Assembly (NCBI RefSeq): GCF_021513255.1
Contig: NZ_CP090977.1
Span: 682,001 to 746,000 of the forward strand
Origin: Planococcus sp. 107-1
GTDB lineage: Bacteria; Bacillota; Bacilli; Bacillales_A; Planococcaceae
Direction of reading: 5' to 3'
Length of the DNA: 64,000 nt
The position numbers and the translations under genes are program-made. Positions 53,522 through 63,090 of the stretch are shown in pieces (position 1 is the stretch's first letter; the number at the start of each line of letters is the position of its first letter). The notes under the pieces were generated by a model that saw only the letters and a list, made by a program, of their open reading frames with translations, searched no databases and was not told where the DNA came from.

Positions 53522-55353
53522 TTATCCTTTCGGCAATACGAGCTTTCGGTAAAGATGGACGGTGAAGAAATAATAACTGCCGTAGATTGCCAGGAAAATG
53601 AGCAAGGAAATCCACAACCGGTAATACGGATCGATGATGACGAACGTGAACATCCGCATGCCGACGAATACGTGGAGCAGGCCGAGCAAGGCAGGAAATA
53701 AAAAGACGATGAAGATTTCTTTTGAGATTGATGCTTCCAAGGCTTTTTTCGGACCCCGAGTTTTCGGAGGCTGTCATAGCGGCGGAGATCGCTGTTTGCT
53801 CCTGAGAGGATTTTGAACATTAAGATGCTCGCCATCATGGTCAAGAAGGCAAGGCCGAGGAAGAAGCCCATGAAAAACGTGCCGCTTGCAAATGCATATT
53901 GGCTTTCGAAATTCGAATACTTGCTGGAAAGCGATTCGTACTCAAGGTCCAAGGGGATATACAGTCTCGATTCTTCCTGCAACTGCAGCCGGTCCAGTGT
54001 TTGCCATTCTTCAATATAGCGAGAAAACTCTTCACTTTTTGCAAGGACGATCGTTATTTCTTCTGCATCAACTCGTTCGAATGCTTCCGTTGAAACAAGC
54101 CGGTGCATCCCTAAAGTGGAAAAGGCGGGATTAATCGTCTCAAGGGCAGTTGTCCAATCATCTCCAAGATTTTGGTAGCCTCCTTCATCAATTTCAAGAT
54201 TTTCAGGCAGCGGGTCAGGACGCTTTCTTCTATAGCTGATCCAATCGACGATCCAAGGCGGATTGGCCTCAAGCTCATCTTGGACATAATAAACAAATTC
54301 TTCGTCCATTTTAAAACGGTAAGAAAGCCGTTCTTCTAACGGAATCATCTTCAATACCTCTTCTTCTGCCTCCCCGGGATTGTAAAGGGCTGCATCGTAT
54401 AGCCGCTCTTCGTCAACAGATAACAAAGCATTGTTCTTGAAAGCGAAACCGCCCGCAATGGCGCCAGCCGATAAAGCGATCAGCATAGCAATCGTTGCAA
54501 GCACCCATTTCAATTCATTTAGCCGGAAACTGAGCTGGGCGAATGTGAACGCGTTGAGCCCTTTGAAATTCAAGGCTTTATTGCGCTTCCACTTGCGGAC
54601 GATGATTGGCATTAGTGAGATGAACAGCAGATACGTGCCGATCGTTGTCGCTGTCGGCGCAAGGAAGAGCCCGATAAACCGGAGGATTTCCATAAAGAAA
54701 AGAGCGATATAGCCGACCCCTAAAAAGACAATTCCAGCAAAGATCATCAAAGCCGAATGTTTAGGCTTTGACGGCAATAGGTCGTTTTTCACATCCGCTT
54801 TCAGCAAGTCATTGATCGATGCTTTCGCAAGCTTCCGGTTGTTAATGAAAGAAACCGCATAAGCGACAGTTAAAAAATAGACGATTGTCCAAAAGGCAGC
54901 CGGCCAGTAGAAAACCTTGAAAGCAGTGAATTCGACATTCAATTGGGCTGCTAAAAGACTGGATACAAGCCAGGAGAGCAGCGAGCCGAAGAGAATGCCA
55001 ATCCCGAGAGTTGCTGCTGCAATCATCATTGTTTCAAGCAGGAAAACTTGCTTGATTTGCTTTTTCTTGGCGCCGATCAGTTCATACATGCCAAATTCTT
55101 TTTTCCTTAATGAAAGAAGGAATGCATTTGTGTAAAAGAGGTAGAAAAAAGTGATTACGGATAAGAGAACAATGCCGACGATGAACACCAACTGAATGTG
55201 GTTGATGACTGAATTGCCGGTGATGAATTCTTTGTTTAAACCTAAAGTCAGGAACATATAAAAAACCGCGATGGAGACAATGAGTCCGGTGAATAGGATG
55301 GAATAATCGCGTTGTTTCCGCTTTAAGCCTTCTAGCGATAATTTTAGGATCAT
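53522..55353 (-). pseudogene. BceB-like FtsX-type ABC permease, frameshifted
   Basis: The first frame covers about 535 residues: four N-terminal membrane segments, a YELIGAKKKQIKQVF motif, a long extracellular domain (about 285-490) and an FtsX segment up to YDSLRKLGVRKK. The other frame continues ALEASISKEIF with two last membrane helices to a stop at 53522. One missing A in the T6 run 53744-53749 (plus) restores about 610 residues. With its ATPase it would export or sense antimicrobial peptides such as bacitracin. Start overlaps the ATPase stop (ATGA). Confidence 0.85.
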
Positions 55354-56123
55354 CTTGCACCACCTGCGGCAGCACGCTGGTCCGAGCCAGCAAGAACTTC
55401 CAAGATTTCTTTGTAGAACTGTTCCCGGTTGCTTGCGGCATAGAGTTCCTTATCGATTTTTCCGTCCTTGATGAATAGCAGGCGGCTGCAATAGCTTGCG
55501 CTGAGCGGATCGTGCGTCACCATTAAGACGGAGACTTTTTGTTTTTTGTTCAAATCGCTTAAGGTTTCCATCAAAATTGCTGCATTTTTCGAATCCAAGG
55601 CGCCGGTCGGTTCATCAGCGAGAAGCAAGGCCGGGTTATGGATAAGCGCACGCGCGATAGCTGTCCGCTGTTTTTGCCCACCTGAAATTTCTGTAGGGAA
55701 TTTCTCCAGAATGTCGTTAATTCCAAGGAGAGCCGAAACTTGTTGGACCGTGGCAGTTATTTTAGGAACCGCTGTATTCCGGAGAGAAAGCGGCAAGGCG
55801 ATATTTTCAAAGACACTCATATTTTCGAGCAAATTGAAATCTTGGAAGATGAAGCCGAGCTGTTGGGACCGGAAATCGGACAGTTCTTCTTCGTTCATTG
55901 TGGACAAGGAAGTTCCGCCGATCGTGATTTCGCCTTCAGTGACAGGATCCAAAGTTGCAATCGTATTCAGCAAGGTCGTTTTGCCAGAACCGGAAGGGCC
56001 CATGATGCCGATGAATTCTCCTTTTTCCATGGTGAAAGATAGGTTGCGGATGGCGGTATAGGCATTTGCCCCTTTTTTTCCATATACTTTTGAAATGTTT
56101 TTAGCGGTTAAAATGGCCGTCAT
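55350..56123 (-). CDS. BceA-like ABC transporter ATPase
   Basis: 257 residues. Walker [12 protein letters not shown], signature ISGGQKQRTAIARAL and Walker B LLLADEPTGALDS; the region around LGFIFQDFNLLENMSVFENI fits the peptide-detoxification (BceA/YxdL) branch. ATG 56123 has GGAGGAAT just upstream. It overlaps the permease gene by 4 bases. No two-component system of the BceRS type is adjacent; the next gene upstream is an unrelated antiporter on the other strand. Confidence 0.9.
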   Translation of the reverse strand: MTAILTAKNISKVYGKKGANAYTAIRNLSFTMEKGEFIGIMGPSGSGKTTLLNTIATLDPVTEGEITIGGTSLSTMNEEELSDFRSQQLGFIFQDFNLLENMSVFENIALPLSLRNTAVPKITATVQQVSALLGINDILEKFPTEISGGQKQRTAIARALIHNPALLLADEPTGALDSKNAAILMETLSDLNKKQKVSVLMVTHDPLSASYCSRLLFIKDGKIDKELYAASNREQFYKEILEVLAGSDQRAAAGGAR

Positions 56124-56357
56124 ATGAATTCCTCCATTCATTGTTAACACTTACTATAACGAGGAAAAGTGAAGAAATTCCGTAGGGAAAAATGAAGGAT
56201 TTCTTAAGAAACAGCTATGATTTTTAAAAAATTCATTTTTTGCCGTTACAATTGCCCTTGTTTGGGGAATATAAAATTTAAGTGCCATAAGCACCATAAA
56301 ATTATTCAATCGTTAGTTGATCGAAGTTCAGACTCTAAAAAGCAAGGAGTACATAGG

Positions 56358-57813
56358 ATGAAGAAAAAACAACAAGATATTGAGATACCGTTTCTATTAG
56401 CTCTTATTCCACTCGTTACCATGATAGCCATTATGGCGGTCACGATTATTTTATTTGAAGGCAGCCCGCATATTCCGCTGGCTGCGGGCAGTGTCGTTGC
56501 CGCATTTATCGCTTGGCGGCTTGGCTATAAATGGAAGACGATTGAACAAGGTGCTTATAAAGGCATTCGTTTGGCGCTTCCGGCAGTATTGATTATCATC
56601 GTGGTGGGAATGATCATTGCTTCATGGATTGGCGGCGGTGTGATTGCTACGATGATTTACTATGGACTTCGAATCATTACTCCATCCCTCTTTTTAGTGA
56701 CAATCTGCCTTATTTGCGGTGTCGTCGCTTTTGCCATCGGGAGCTCATGGTCAACCATGGGCACGATCGGAGTTGCTGGCATGGGAATTGGCATGAGTAT
56801 GGGAATCGCGCCTGCCATGGTAAGCGGGGGCGGTTATTTCGGGTGCTTATTTTGGCGATAAAATGTCGCCGTTGTCGGATACGACCAATATGGCGGCAGG
56901 TGTGACAGGGACGAATCTGTTTGAACATATTAAACATATGACGTATACGACGATTCCAGGACTTGTTCTGGCTTTGATCGTCTATTTTGTGCTTGGCCGG
57001 CAGTTCGGCGGAGCGGATGTGGATGAAGAAAATATTCAAGGCATCTTAACCGCGCTCAACAGCAATTTCATTATTTCGCCATGGCTAATGCTGGTGCCGG
57101 TCGCGATTGCTGTACTGGTTATCATGAAAGTGCCAGCACTTCCTGCGTTGATAGTTGGGGTAGTTTTAGGTTTTTTTTGTGAGATTTTCGTTCAAGGCGG
57201 AAATGTCGGAAATGCAATCAATGCGCTTCATGATGGTTATGTGATGTCATCCGGCAATGAAATGGTGGATGAACTGTTTAACCGCGGCGGCATCGAATCG
57301 ATGATGTTCACCGTCTCATTGGTTATTTTCGCCATGGTATTTGGCGGCATATTGGAACATACGGGAATGCTGCAAGCAATTGTAAAACAGATATTGAAAG
57401 TCGCGAAGTCGGCAGGCAGCTTGATTGCGGCAACCATTGTTTCCGCGTTTTTCACGAACGCGACTGCATCTGAGCAGTACATATCTATTCTTTTACCCGG
57501 CAGAATGTATGCAAAAGCCTATCAGGATAAAGGGCTGCATCCAAAGAATCTTTCCCGTGCCCTTGAAGACGGAGGTACGGTAACCTCACCTTTTGTACCT
57601 TGGAATACATGCGGCGTCTTTATCATGGCGACGCTTGCTGTGCATCCGTTTGATTATGCCCCTTATGCCGTGCTCAATTATGCCGTGCCGATCATCGGAA
57701 TTATACTGGCCTTTACCGGATTTAAAATTGAGCTATTAAGCGAACAAGATATGAAGCAAATGGAAAAAGAACAGGAAAAAACAAATCGCGAAACTGAATT
57801 AGAAGGTGTATAA
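56358..57813 (+). pseudogene. NhaC-type Na+/H+ antiporter, frameshifted
   Basis: First frame: a membrane protein to IAPAMVSGG. The second frame continues SGAYFGDKMSPLSDTTNMAAGVTG (the NhaC signature) to a normal C-terminus. One extra G in the G5 run 56826-56830 explains the break. Corrected length is about 484 residues. It exchanges Na+ for H+ in pH and salt homeostasis, or malate/lactate with Na+ (MleN-like). AAGGAGT lies 7 bases before ATG. Confidence 0.88.
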
Positions 57814-57821
57814 ACACTGAA

Positions 57822-57860
57822 AAATAGAGCCTCCCAAGAAAAAGTGGGAGGCTCTATTTA
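57822..57860 (+). terminator. Rho-independent terminator
   Basis: A 15-bp stem (57822-57836 with 57845-57859) after the antiporter gene. Confidence 0.85.
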
Positions 57861-57892
57861 AGTTATAATAAAAGGAAAAAGGGGTTTTGGCT

Positions 57893-58336
57893 ATGGTTGA
57901 AAAACAGCTGATTGACAAAAAGGCAACACAGGACTTTTTCGTTTATATGTCGAATCGGGGAATTGAAAGCACGTTTCCTTTAATTGGAGAAGACCCGTCT
58001 GCGCTTTTGAAGCGTGCCTACGAGGAGGTCGGCATGGGCTACACGGCTTTGTTCATATACAAACGGATGGCTATCGTTGAGTTGGACGAGTGGACGGATC
58101 TATCTTTAGCGGACGTCGGACAGCCTAAGTCCTTTCGGAATTTCCTCTTTGTCCAAGTGCATCCGCAGAGTGAACACATCGCTTTTTCAGCTTTTGAAAA
58201 ATACGAAGATTTCTATTCGCTGAAGGAAGCAGTGGAAGCTGCTCAAGAATCCATAAAACAGAAGCAGCAGGTTTATCCCAGAAGGAAATTCACTGTTGTC
58301 TGTGCGGCTTTTGTCGATTCACATAACTGGCATTAA
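57893..58336 (+). CDS. orphan protein of unknown function (147 residues)
   Basis: A soluble acidic/basic protein with no recognised domain or signal peptide. The C-terminal third (SLKEAVEAAQESIKQKQQ) looks helical; VHPQSEHIAFSAF and FTVVCAAFVDS look like strands. ATG 57893 has AAAGGGG 8 bases upstream. It is followed after 18 bases by the SMI1/KNR4-LRR gene and probably shares its transcript. Confidence 0.7.
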   Translation: MVEKQLIDKKATQDFFVYMSNRGIESTFPLIGEDPSALLKRAYEEVGMGYTALFIYKRMAIVELDEWTDLSLADVGQPKSFRNFLFVQVHPQSEHIAFSAFEKYEDFYSLKEAVEAAQESIKQKQQVYPRRKFTVVCAAFVDSHNWH

Positions 58337-58354
58337 AGAAAGGAGAGTGGCTGT

Positions 58355-59881
58355 ATGCAGCAATTAATGGATCAAATCAATAGAAAGCTTCGGCCTTATT
58401 TCGGTGAATTTTTAAACGGATCTGCAACCCTTGAGGAGATCAGTCAAGCTGAGGAAGAAATCGGCATCGGTTTTCCGGAAGATCTAAAAGGATTGTATCA
58501 ATTACATAATGGAAATGCAGATGAAACGGCGGGGCTGTTCTTTGGGATGGCCTTCCTACCGCTTGAAGCCATGCTTTCCGAATGGCGGTTTTCAGCGGGT
58601 ATAGTTGATGAGGATCTGAACGATGAAATTCCTTCCTACTCTGTCCCGGCAGGAGCGATCAAAGAGCTGTACTTCAATAAAAAATGGATACCGCTTGCCC
58701 ATGATTCCGGAGGCAATTATTTAGGGCTCGACTTCGACCCTGGTGAAAAAGGGACAGTTGGGCAAGTCATCAACTACGGACGCGACGAAGAAGTGAAATA
58801 TGTTGTTGCAAGGAGCCTCAAAGACTTTCTAGCTTTTATCCTGAAAACGCTGGAAGACGGATTTTACACCATCGATGAAGAAGAAAGCTGGAGCTATAGC
58901 AAGTTAGAAGACACCCATTTTTTTGACGCGCTGAAAAACCTGGCGCTGCCAGTCTTGCAAAGAGAGGCAAAAGGAACTGAAGTGGCCGCATCATTAGATG
59001 GATACGGAGAAGAATGGAAAGCACGGATTGAAAAAGAGTATGGCAGCTTTAAAGCGTTTATTGGAAAAAAGAACTTGTATCTCGGCGCAAAAGGAATGCG
59101 GGAGATTGCGCCTCTTGCTGCATGCAGTGATCTTCGGGAACTGGTCTTGAGCAGCAATGAAATCTCAGATCTTACTCCGCTGGAGAATTTGAAATCACTC
59201 AAGCGGCTTTACATTGGCGGAAACCCGGTAGAATCAGTGGAAGCTTTGAGAGGACTAGTGAATCTGGATTATTTGTACTTGGCCCATACTCCAATTGCAG
59301 ACGGGAAGCCGCTAAAGTCTTTAGTAAAGTTGAAAGAACTGAATATGGCCAATACCCATATCGAAGATTTTGGCTTTTTAAGCCAGCTGCGAAACTTGAA
59401 AACCCTCTCGGTTTCGATTTACAGTCCAAAACAATTGAATGCTCTAAGCGAATTGCCGAAATTAAAACATTTGACGATTGAACAAATGGCAGGCGTAACA
59501 CGCGGTGATTTGACTGCTTTTTATCGCTTAAAGAACTTGGAGTCATTGACGATTAAGCATGCAGCATTTCGGGAGCTTTCTTTTTTGACAGGCTGCAAGA
59601 AATTGAAGACTCTCCACTTGATCGATTGTTCAATAGAAGATGCCAAAGAGTTATTAAAAATACCGGTTGAAAATCTAGAGTGTGAGGGCACATTCATCAA
59701 TAATTTAGAAGTAATCGCTGAATCAGCGTCGCTGCAGTTTTTTGCCGGCAATTTCCAGCAATTCTGGACCTTAAAACAAAAGGTCAGCCGGCCAATTGAC
59801 TTCTCCAAAATCTCAGGACCTATGACCGAGGTTGAGGAAGAACTATGGCTCACTAGTCTGCGCGAGGGAAGAAAAGGCTGA
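58355..59881 (+). CDS. SMI1/KNR4 (SUKH) domain plus leucine-rich repeats
   Basis: 508 residues in two parts. The N-terminal SMI1/KNR4 fold (about 15-160) shows EEIGIGFPEDLKGLYQLHNG and WIPLAHDSGGNYLGLDFDP, the usual SUKH signatures. A linker with a helical region follows, then about seven leucine-rich repeats from about 245 to 450 (LRELVLSSNEISDLTPLENLKSL and similar). SUKH proteins are commonly immunity proteins against polymorphic toxins. The LRR tail is unusual for a plain immunity protein. GAAAGGAGAG precedes ATG. Confidence 0.85.
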   Translation: MQQLMDQINRKLRPYFGEFLNGSATLEEISQAEEEIGIGFPEDLKGLYQLHNGNADETAGLFFGMAFLPLEAMLSEWRFSAGIVDEDLNDEIPSYSVPAGAIKELYFNKKWIPLAHDSGGNYLGLDFDPGEKGTVGQVINYGRDEEVKYVVARSLKDFLAFILKTLEDGFYTIDEEESWSYSKLEDTHFFDALKNLALPVLQREAKGTEVAASLDGYGEEWKARIEKEYGSFKAFIGKKNLYLGAKGMREIAPLAACSDLRELVLSSNEISDLTPLENLKSLKRLYIGGNPVESVEALRGLVNLDYLYLAHTPIADGKPLKSLVKLKELNMANTHIEDFGFLSQLRNLKTLSVSIYSPKQLNALSELPKLKHLTIEQMAGVTRGDLTAFYRLKNLESLTIKHAAFRELSFLTGCKKLKTLHLIDCSIEDAKELLKIPVENLECEGTFINNLEVIAESASLQFFAGNFQQFWTLKQKVSRPIDFSKISGPMTEVEEELWLTSLREGRKG

Positions 59882-59913
59882 AGAATAGAGAATCGAGCTG
59901 GGAGAGTGAATGT

Positions 59914-60345
59914 ATGGGGTATCAAGAGTTGATTGGAAAAGAGGGGTATTATCTCTCTTTTCAAGGGTTTGAACAGACAAAGGGAGCAAACAAATCATTA
60001 ACTGTTCGTTTCGATGGAAGCCCTAACGAAACGGATCTGCTCATCGGGAATCCGCAGACTTTGGAACGCTGGCAAATCAGTTTTTCTTCCTATGCATTCT
60101 ATTCGGCAACGTTTGAAGACTTTACCGCAGCCAAGGAACATGAAGTGTATCAAGGATATGCGTTTCGGATCTATGAGAAGTCGGATTTGATGGATCGATT
60201 AAGAACAGATGCAAACTTAGAGGTGCAAGAGAAAAATAGAGGGAAAATCTACCGGCATTATTCATTCGCTTGTATGGAACACCAGGTTGATGTGGTGTCT
60301 TGTGATGAACCCAGTACAAAAATGCTCTGTTCTTATTCCAATTAA
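59914..60345 (+). CDS. orphan protein of unknown function (143 residues)
   Basis: Soluble, no signal peptide, no recognised domain. Mixed alpha/beta pattern with a WQISFSSYAFYS strand and a final VDVVSCDEP. Third gene of the 57.9-60.3 kb unit, 32 bases after the SMI1/KNR4 gene, so it could be a partner or another immunity-type protein, but that is only context. GGGAGA lies 9 bases before ATG. Confidence 0.65.
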   Translation: MGYQELIGKEGYYLSFQGFEQTKGANKSLTVRFDGSPNETDLLIGNPQTLERWQISFSSYAFYSATFEDFTAAKEHEVYQGYAFRIYEKSDLMDRLRTDANLEVQEKNRGKIYRHYSFACMEHQVDVVSCDEPSTKMLCSYSN

Positions 60346-60391
60346 AACAGCCGAGCTCTCCGCTTTGATGGACGAGTTCGGCTGTTTTTAT
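60344..60391. terminator. bidirectional terminator
   Basis: A 15-bp stem (60344-60358 with 60374-60388, one wobble) between convergent genes. Confidence 0.85.
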
Positions 60392-60394
60392 GAA

Positions 60395-61144
60395 TTAAGC
60401 TCTTTTCAGCAAGACCTTTTGCAGAAATTTCTTTGTCCGTTCTTCTGTAGGGGCTGTGAAAATATCTTCGGGCTTTCCTTGTTCGACAATGTGCCCCTCT
60501 GCGATAAATACGACGCGATCCGAAACTTCTCGTGCAAAATCCATCTCATGCGTTACGATAACCATGGTTTGTCCTTCTAAGGCGAGCTCCTGGATGACCG
60601 TCAACACTTCGCCAACAAGTTCAGGATCTAGTGCAGAAGTCGGTTCATCAAATAATAGGAGATCCGGTTTCAGTGCGAGAATCCGGGCAATCGCCGCCCG
60701 TTGCTTTTGGCCGCCCGACAATTGTTCCGGATATTGGTTTTTATGTTCCAATAGTCCAACTTTTTCCAGCAATCCTTCTGCTTCACGCACCAATTCCTGC
60801 TTGTTCCGTTTCTGCACGACAAGCGGTGCTTCAATAATATTGTCAATCACGGTTTTATGCGGAAATAAATGAAAATGCTGAAAGACCATACCAGAAAATT
60901 GGCGAACATCAACTTTTTGCTTTTTACTTGGTGTTTTCCCAGTGAATGAAACATGGACATCATTGATTTGAAGTGAACCGCCTGAAGGCGTTTCTAAGAG
61001 ATTCAGGCATCTCAGTAAGGTTGTTTTGCCAGAACCGGATGGGCCAATGATGCTGACAACTTCGCCTTTTTTTATTTCCAATGAAATGGATTTCAGGACT
61101 TCTACCTGTTTGAATTGCTTGCTTAAATTTTCAACTTTGATCAA
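60395..61144 (-). CDS. amino-acid ABC transporter ATPase (GlnQ/TcyN-like)
   Basis: 249 residues. Walker [30 protein letters not shown], signature [15 protein letters not shown] and Walker [15 protein letters not shown], with [14 protein letters not shown], which is the pattern of the polar amino acid group. Last gene of a three-gene importer under a SAM riboswitch, so sulfur amino acids (cystine, methionine or S-alkyl-cysteine) are the likely cargo. Confidence 0.9.
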   Translation of the reverse strand: MIKVENLSKQFKQVEVLKSISLEIKKGEVVSIIGPSGSGKTTLLRCLNLLETPSGGSLQINDVHVSFTGKTPSKKQKVDVRQFSGMVFQHFHLFPHKTVIDNIIEAPLVVQKRNKQELVREAEGLLEKVGLLEHKNQYPEQLSGGQKQRAAIARILALKPDLLLFDEPTSALDPELVGEVLTVIQELALEGQTMVIVTHEMDFAREVSDRVVFIAEGHIVEQGKPEDIFTAPTEERTKKFLQKVLLKRA

Positions 61145-61159
61145 TTTGGGAACCTCCTA

Positions 61160-61843
61160 TCAAGCAGTGACATAGCGGTTTGCTTTTTTCTCTAAATAAT
61201 CTTGAAGCAAGGTGACAAGGATACAAATGGACCAGTAAATGAGTGCCACGAGAATATATAAGGTTAGGCTTTCATAAGTTTGCCCGACCACCACTTTGGC
61301 GCGGTAGAACATTTCAGAAACAGTGATGACCATCGCTAGCGAAGTTCCTTTGATGATATCCATGAAAGTGCTCGATAGCGGAGGCAAAGCAATACGAGTC
61401 GCCTGCGGCAGAATGATGCGCGTCATGGTTTGCCAATAGCTCATCCGAAGCGTCTCAGCAGCTTCCCATTGCCCTTTCGATACAGAAGAAATGGCAGAAC
61501 GGATAATTTCGGCCGTATAGGCAGAAAAATGAATACTGATGCCGATAATGGCAGCAGTAAGCGGCTGCATTTCAATGCCGATCATGGGAAAGCCGAAATA
61601 CAGGATAAACAGCATCACCAAAAGCGGAGTGCCCCGCATAAAGGAGATGAAAAGCCGGGCTGGGAGAGACAGTCCGATAAAGCGGTTCATTCGGGCAAGA
61701 GCTACAAATAAACCGAGGATCAAAGCAAATACTAGGCTGACAAGTGCAATCAAAATGGTTTGCCAAGCTCCTTCCAGAATAAAAGGAAGAGAATCAATTG
61801 CGATTTCTACATTAAAAAGATATTCCCATTTAAAGTCGGCCAT
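61160..61843 (-). CDS. amino-acid ABC transporter permease
   Basis: 227 residues, five hydrophobic segments; the His/Glu/Gln family motif (FISFMRGTPLLVMLFILYF, then the EAA loop EAAETLRMSYWQTMTRIILPQ) is clear. It forms the pore of the sulfur amino acid importer with the ATPase 15 bases downstream. GAGTC-rich leader before ATG. Confidence 0.9.
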   Translation of the reverse strand: MADFKWEYLFNVEIAIDSLPFILEGAWQTILIALVSLVFALILGLFVALARMNRFIGLSLPARLFISFMRGTPLLVMLFILYFGFPMIGIEMQPLTAAIIGISIHFSAYTAEIIRSAISSVSKGQWEAAETLRMSYWQTMTRIILPQATRIALPPLSSTFMDIIKGTSLAMVITVSEMFYRAKVVVGQTYESLTLYILVALIYWSICILVTLLQDYLEKKANRYVTA

Positions 61844-61867
61844 TGGAAGACTCCTTTACTTAGTATC

Positions 61868-61894
61868 TAGAAAAGAGGAATCCGAGGATTCCTC
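61868..61894 (-). terminator. intercistronic hairpin between binding-protein and permease genes
   Basis: GAGGAATCC pairs with GGATTCCTC on a 2-base-loop stem, followed on the minus strand by TTTTCT. Probably a leaky terminator favouring the binding protein. Confidence 0.65.
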
Positions 61895-61903
61895 AAAAAA
61901 TTT

Positions 61904-62752
61904 TTATTCTTCTTCAAGCGGCTGTGTTACATCAGCACCAAGAAATTTAGTTGAAATTTCTTTCAATGTGCCATCAGCAAGAAGCTCCTCAATAGCACCG
62001 TCAAGTTTTTCTTTCAGCTCCGGGCTATCTTTCGGCATTACGATAGCACTGCTGCTGAATGAGAATCTAACATCTTCAGCCAGTTTCAATCCCGGTTTAT
62101 CAAATTGTTCAAGTGAGCGCAACAAGACAAGATAGTCATTTAGCGTAGCATCGACGCGGCCGCTGACGATTTCTGGAAGCACCGTGTCAGAGCCTGTGTA
62201 GACAATCACTTCAGCCCCTTGTTCTTGAGCAAATTTTGAGTAATTGCTTGTCGCGGACCCCCCGACTTTTTTGCCTTTCAAATCTTCTACTGATTCAATG
62301 CCGGAGTTGTCACTTTCACGGACAATGGCTGAACCATATGAATGCTTGACTGGAATCGTGAAATCAAATATCTCTTTGCGTTCGTCGGTAATCGAAAAAT
62401 CATTCGCGGCAATATCAATTTGGCCATTGCGAAGAGCTGGCAGCAATCCGTCAAATTCCATTTCTTTGAATTCAACTTCCAATCCAAGCTTTTCTCCTAA
62501 GGCACGAGCAAGTTCTACATCATATCCTGTTAATTCTTTTGTTTCTTCATCGTGATATGTAATCGGGTAGTAAAGCCCTTCTGTGCCGACAACGATTTTG
62601 CCTGCTTCTTCAATTCGATCCCAAGTGTTCTGTTCCTTGTTTTCTGTTGAAGCATTCACTTCATTTGAAGATTCATTGCTGCTGCATGCGGTTAGAAATA
62701 AACCGATTACTGTAATTGCGACGAGCCATAAAAGCTGTTTGGTCTTTTTCAT
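61904..62752 (-). CDS. amino-acid ABC transporter substrate-binding lipoprotein
   Basis: 282 residues. Lipoprotein signal ending in LTACSS at about residue 23, then a type-3 solute-binding fold: KIVVGTEGLYYPITYHD, LTGYDVELARALGEKLG, and IDIAANDFSITDERKEIFDF. The family includes TcyA/TcyK/YxeM cystine and S-alkylcysteine binders. The upstream SAM riboswitch supports a sulfur substrate. GAAAAGGAAGGTGC precedes ATG. Confidence 0.9.
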   Translation of the reverse strand: MKKTKQLLWLVAITVIGLFLTACSSNESSNEVNASTENKEQNTWDRIEEAGKIVVGTEGLYYPITYHDEETKELTGYDVELARALGEKLGLEVEFKEMEFDGLLPALRNGQIDIAANDFSITDERKEIFDFTIPVKHSYGSAIVRESDNSGIESVEDLKGKKVGGSATSNYSKFAQEQGAEVIVYTGSDTVLPEIVSGRVDATLNDYLVLLRSLEQFDKPGLKLAEDVRFSFSSSAIVMPKDSPELKEKLDGAIEELLADGTLKEISTKFLGADVTQPLEEE

Positions 62753-62824
62753 GTCTTTGCACCTTCCTTTTCTATTGGTTTACTTGGTTTTAAGTTAATA
62801 GAATTGTCCAGATATGAGGGCAAA

Positions 62825-62851
62825 CAAAAAGCCTCTTCTATAAGAAGAGGC
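62825..62851 (-). terminator. riboswitch expression-platform terminator
   Basis: GCCTCTTCT pairs with AGAAGAGGC, then TTTTTG on the minus strand. ATAAGAAGAG in the 3' P1 strand (plus 62880-62889) is fully complementary to CTCTTCTTAT of this hairpin (plus 62840-62849), giving a 10-bp antiterminator. Confidence 0.9.
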
Positions 62852-62881
62852 AGGCATGCGAAATCACATTGATATTCTGCT

Positions 62882-62992
62882 CTTCTTATCTCTCAAGCTA
62901 ATCAAAGCTTGTTGGATTTGGCACAGTGCTCTAAAGTGAGCCCGCTGCCGAGGTTTCGTAGGGCCAATCCCTCCACCTCTCATGATAAGAAC
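62882..62992 (-). ncRNA. SAM-I (S-box) riboswitch aptamer
   Basis: Minus-strand order: CTTATCATGAGAGGTGGAGG, GGATTGGCCCTACGAAACC, CGGCAG, a P3 arm, GTGCCAAATCC, a P4 hairpin AAGCTTTGATTAGCTT, and GAGAGATAAG closing P1. All S-box landmarks are present. It switches off the ABC importer when SAM is high. Confidence 0.95.
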
Positions 62993-63017
62993 AAATTGCT
63001 ATTAAACTATGTTGACA

Positions 63018-63046
63018 ACTGTATCATCATTATATTTTACCGTCAA
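63018..63046 (-). promoter_or_regulatory. promoter for the riboswitch-importer transcript
   Basis: Minus-strand TTGACG (63046-63041), 17 bases, TACAGT (63023-63018), about 30 bases before the aptamer. Confidence 0.5.
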
Positions 63047-63090
63047 CACAAAATTCTGATAAATCTCATCTTATTTTTTATTAGAAGTTG

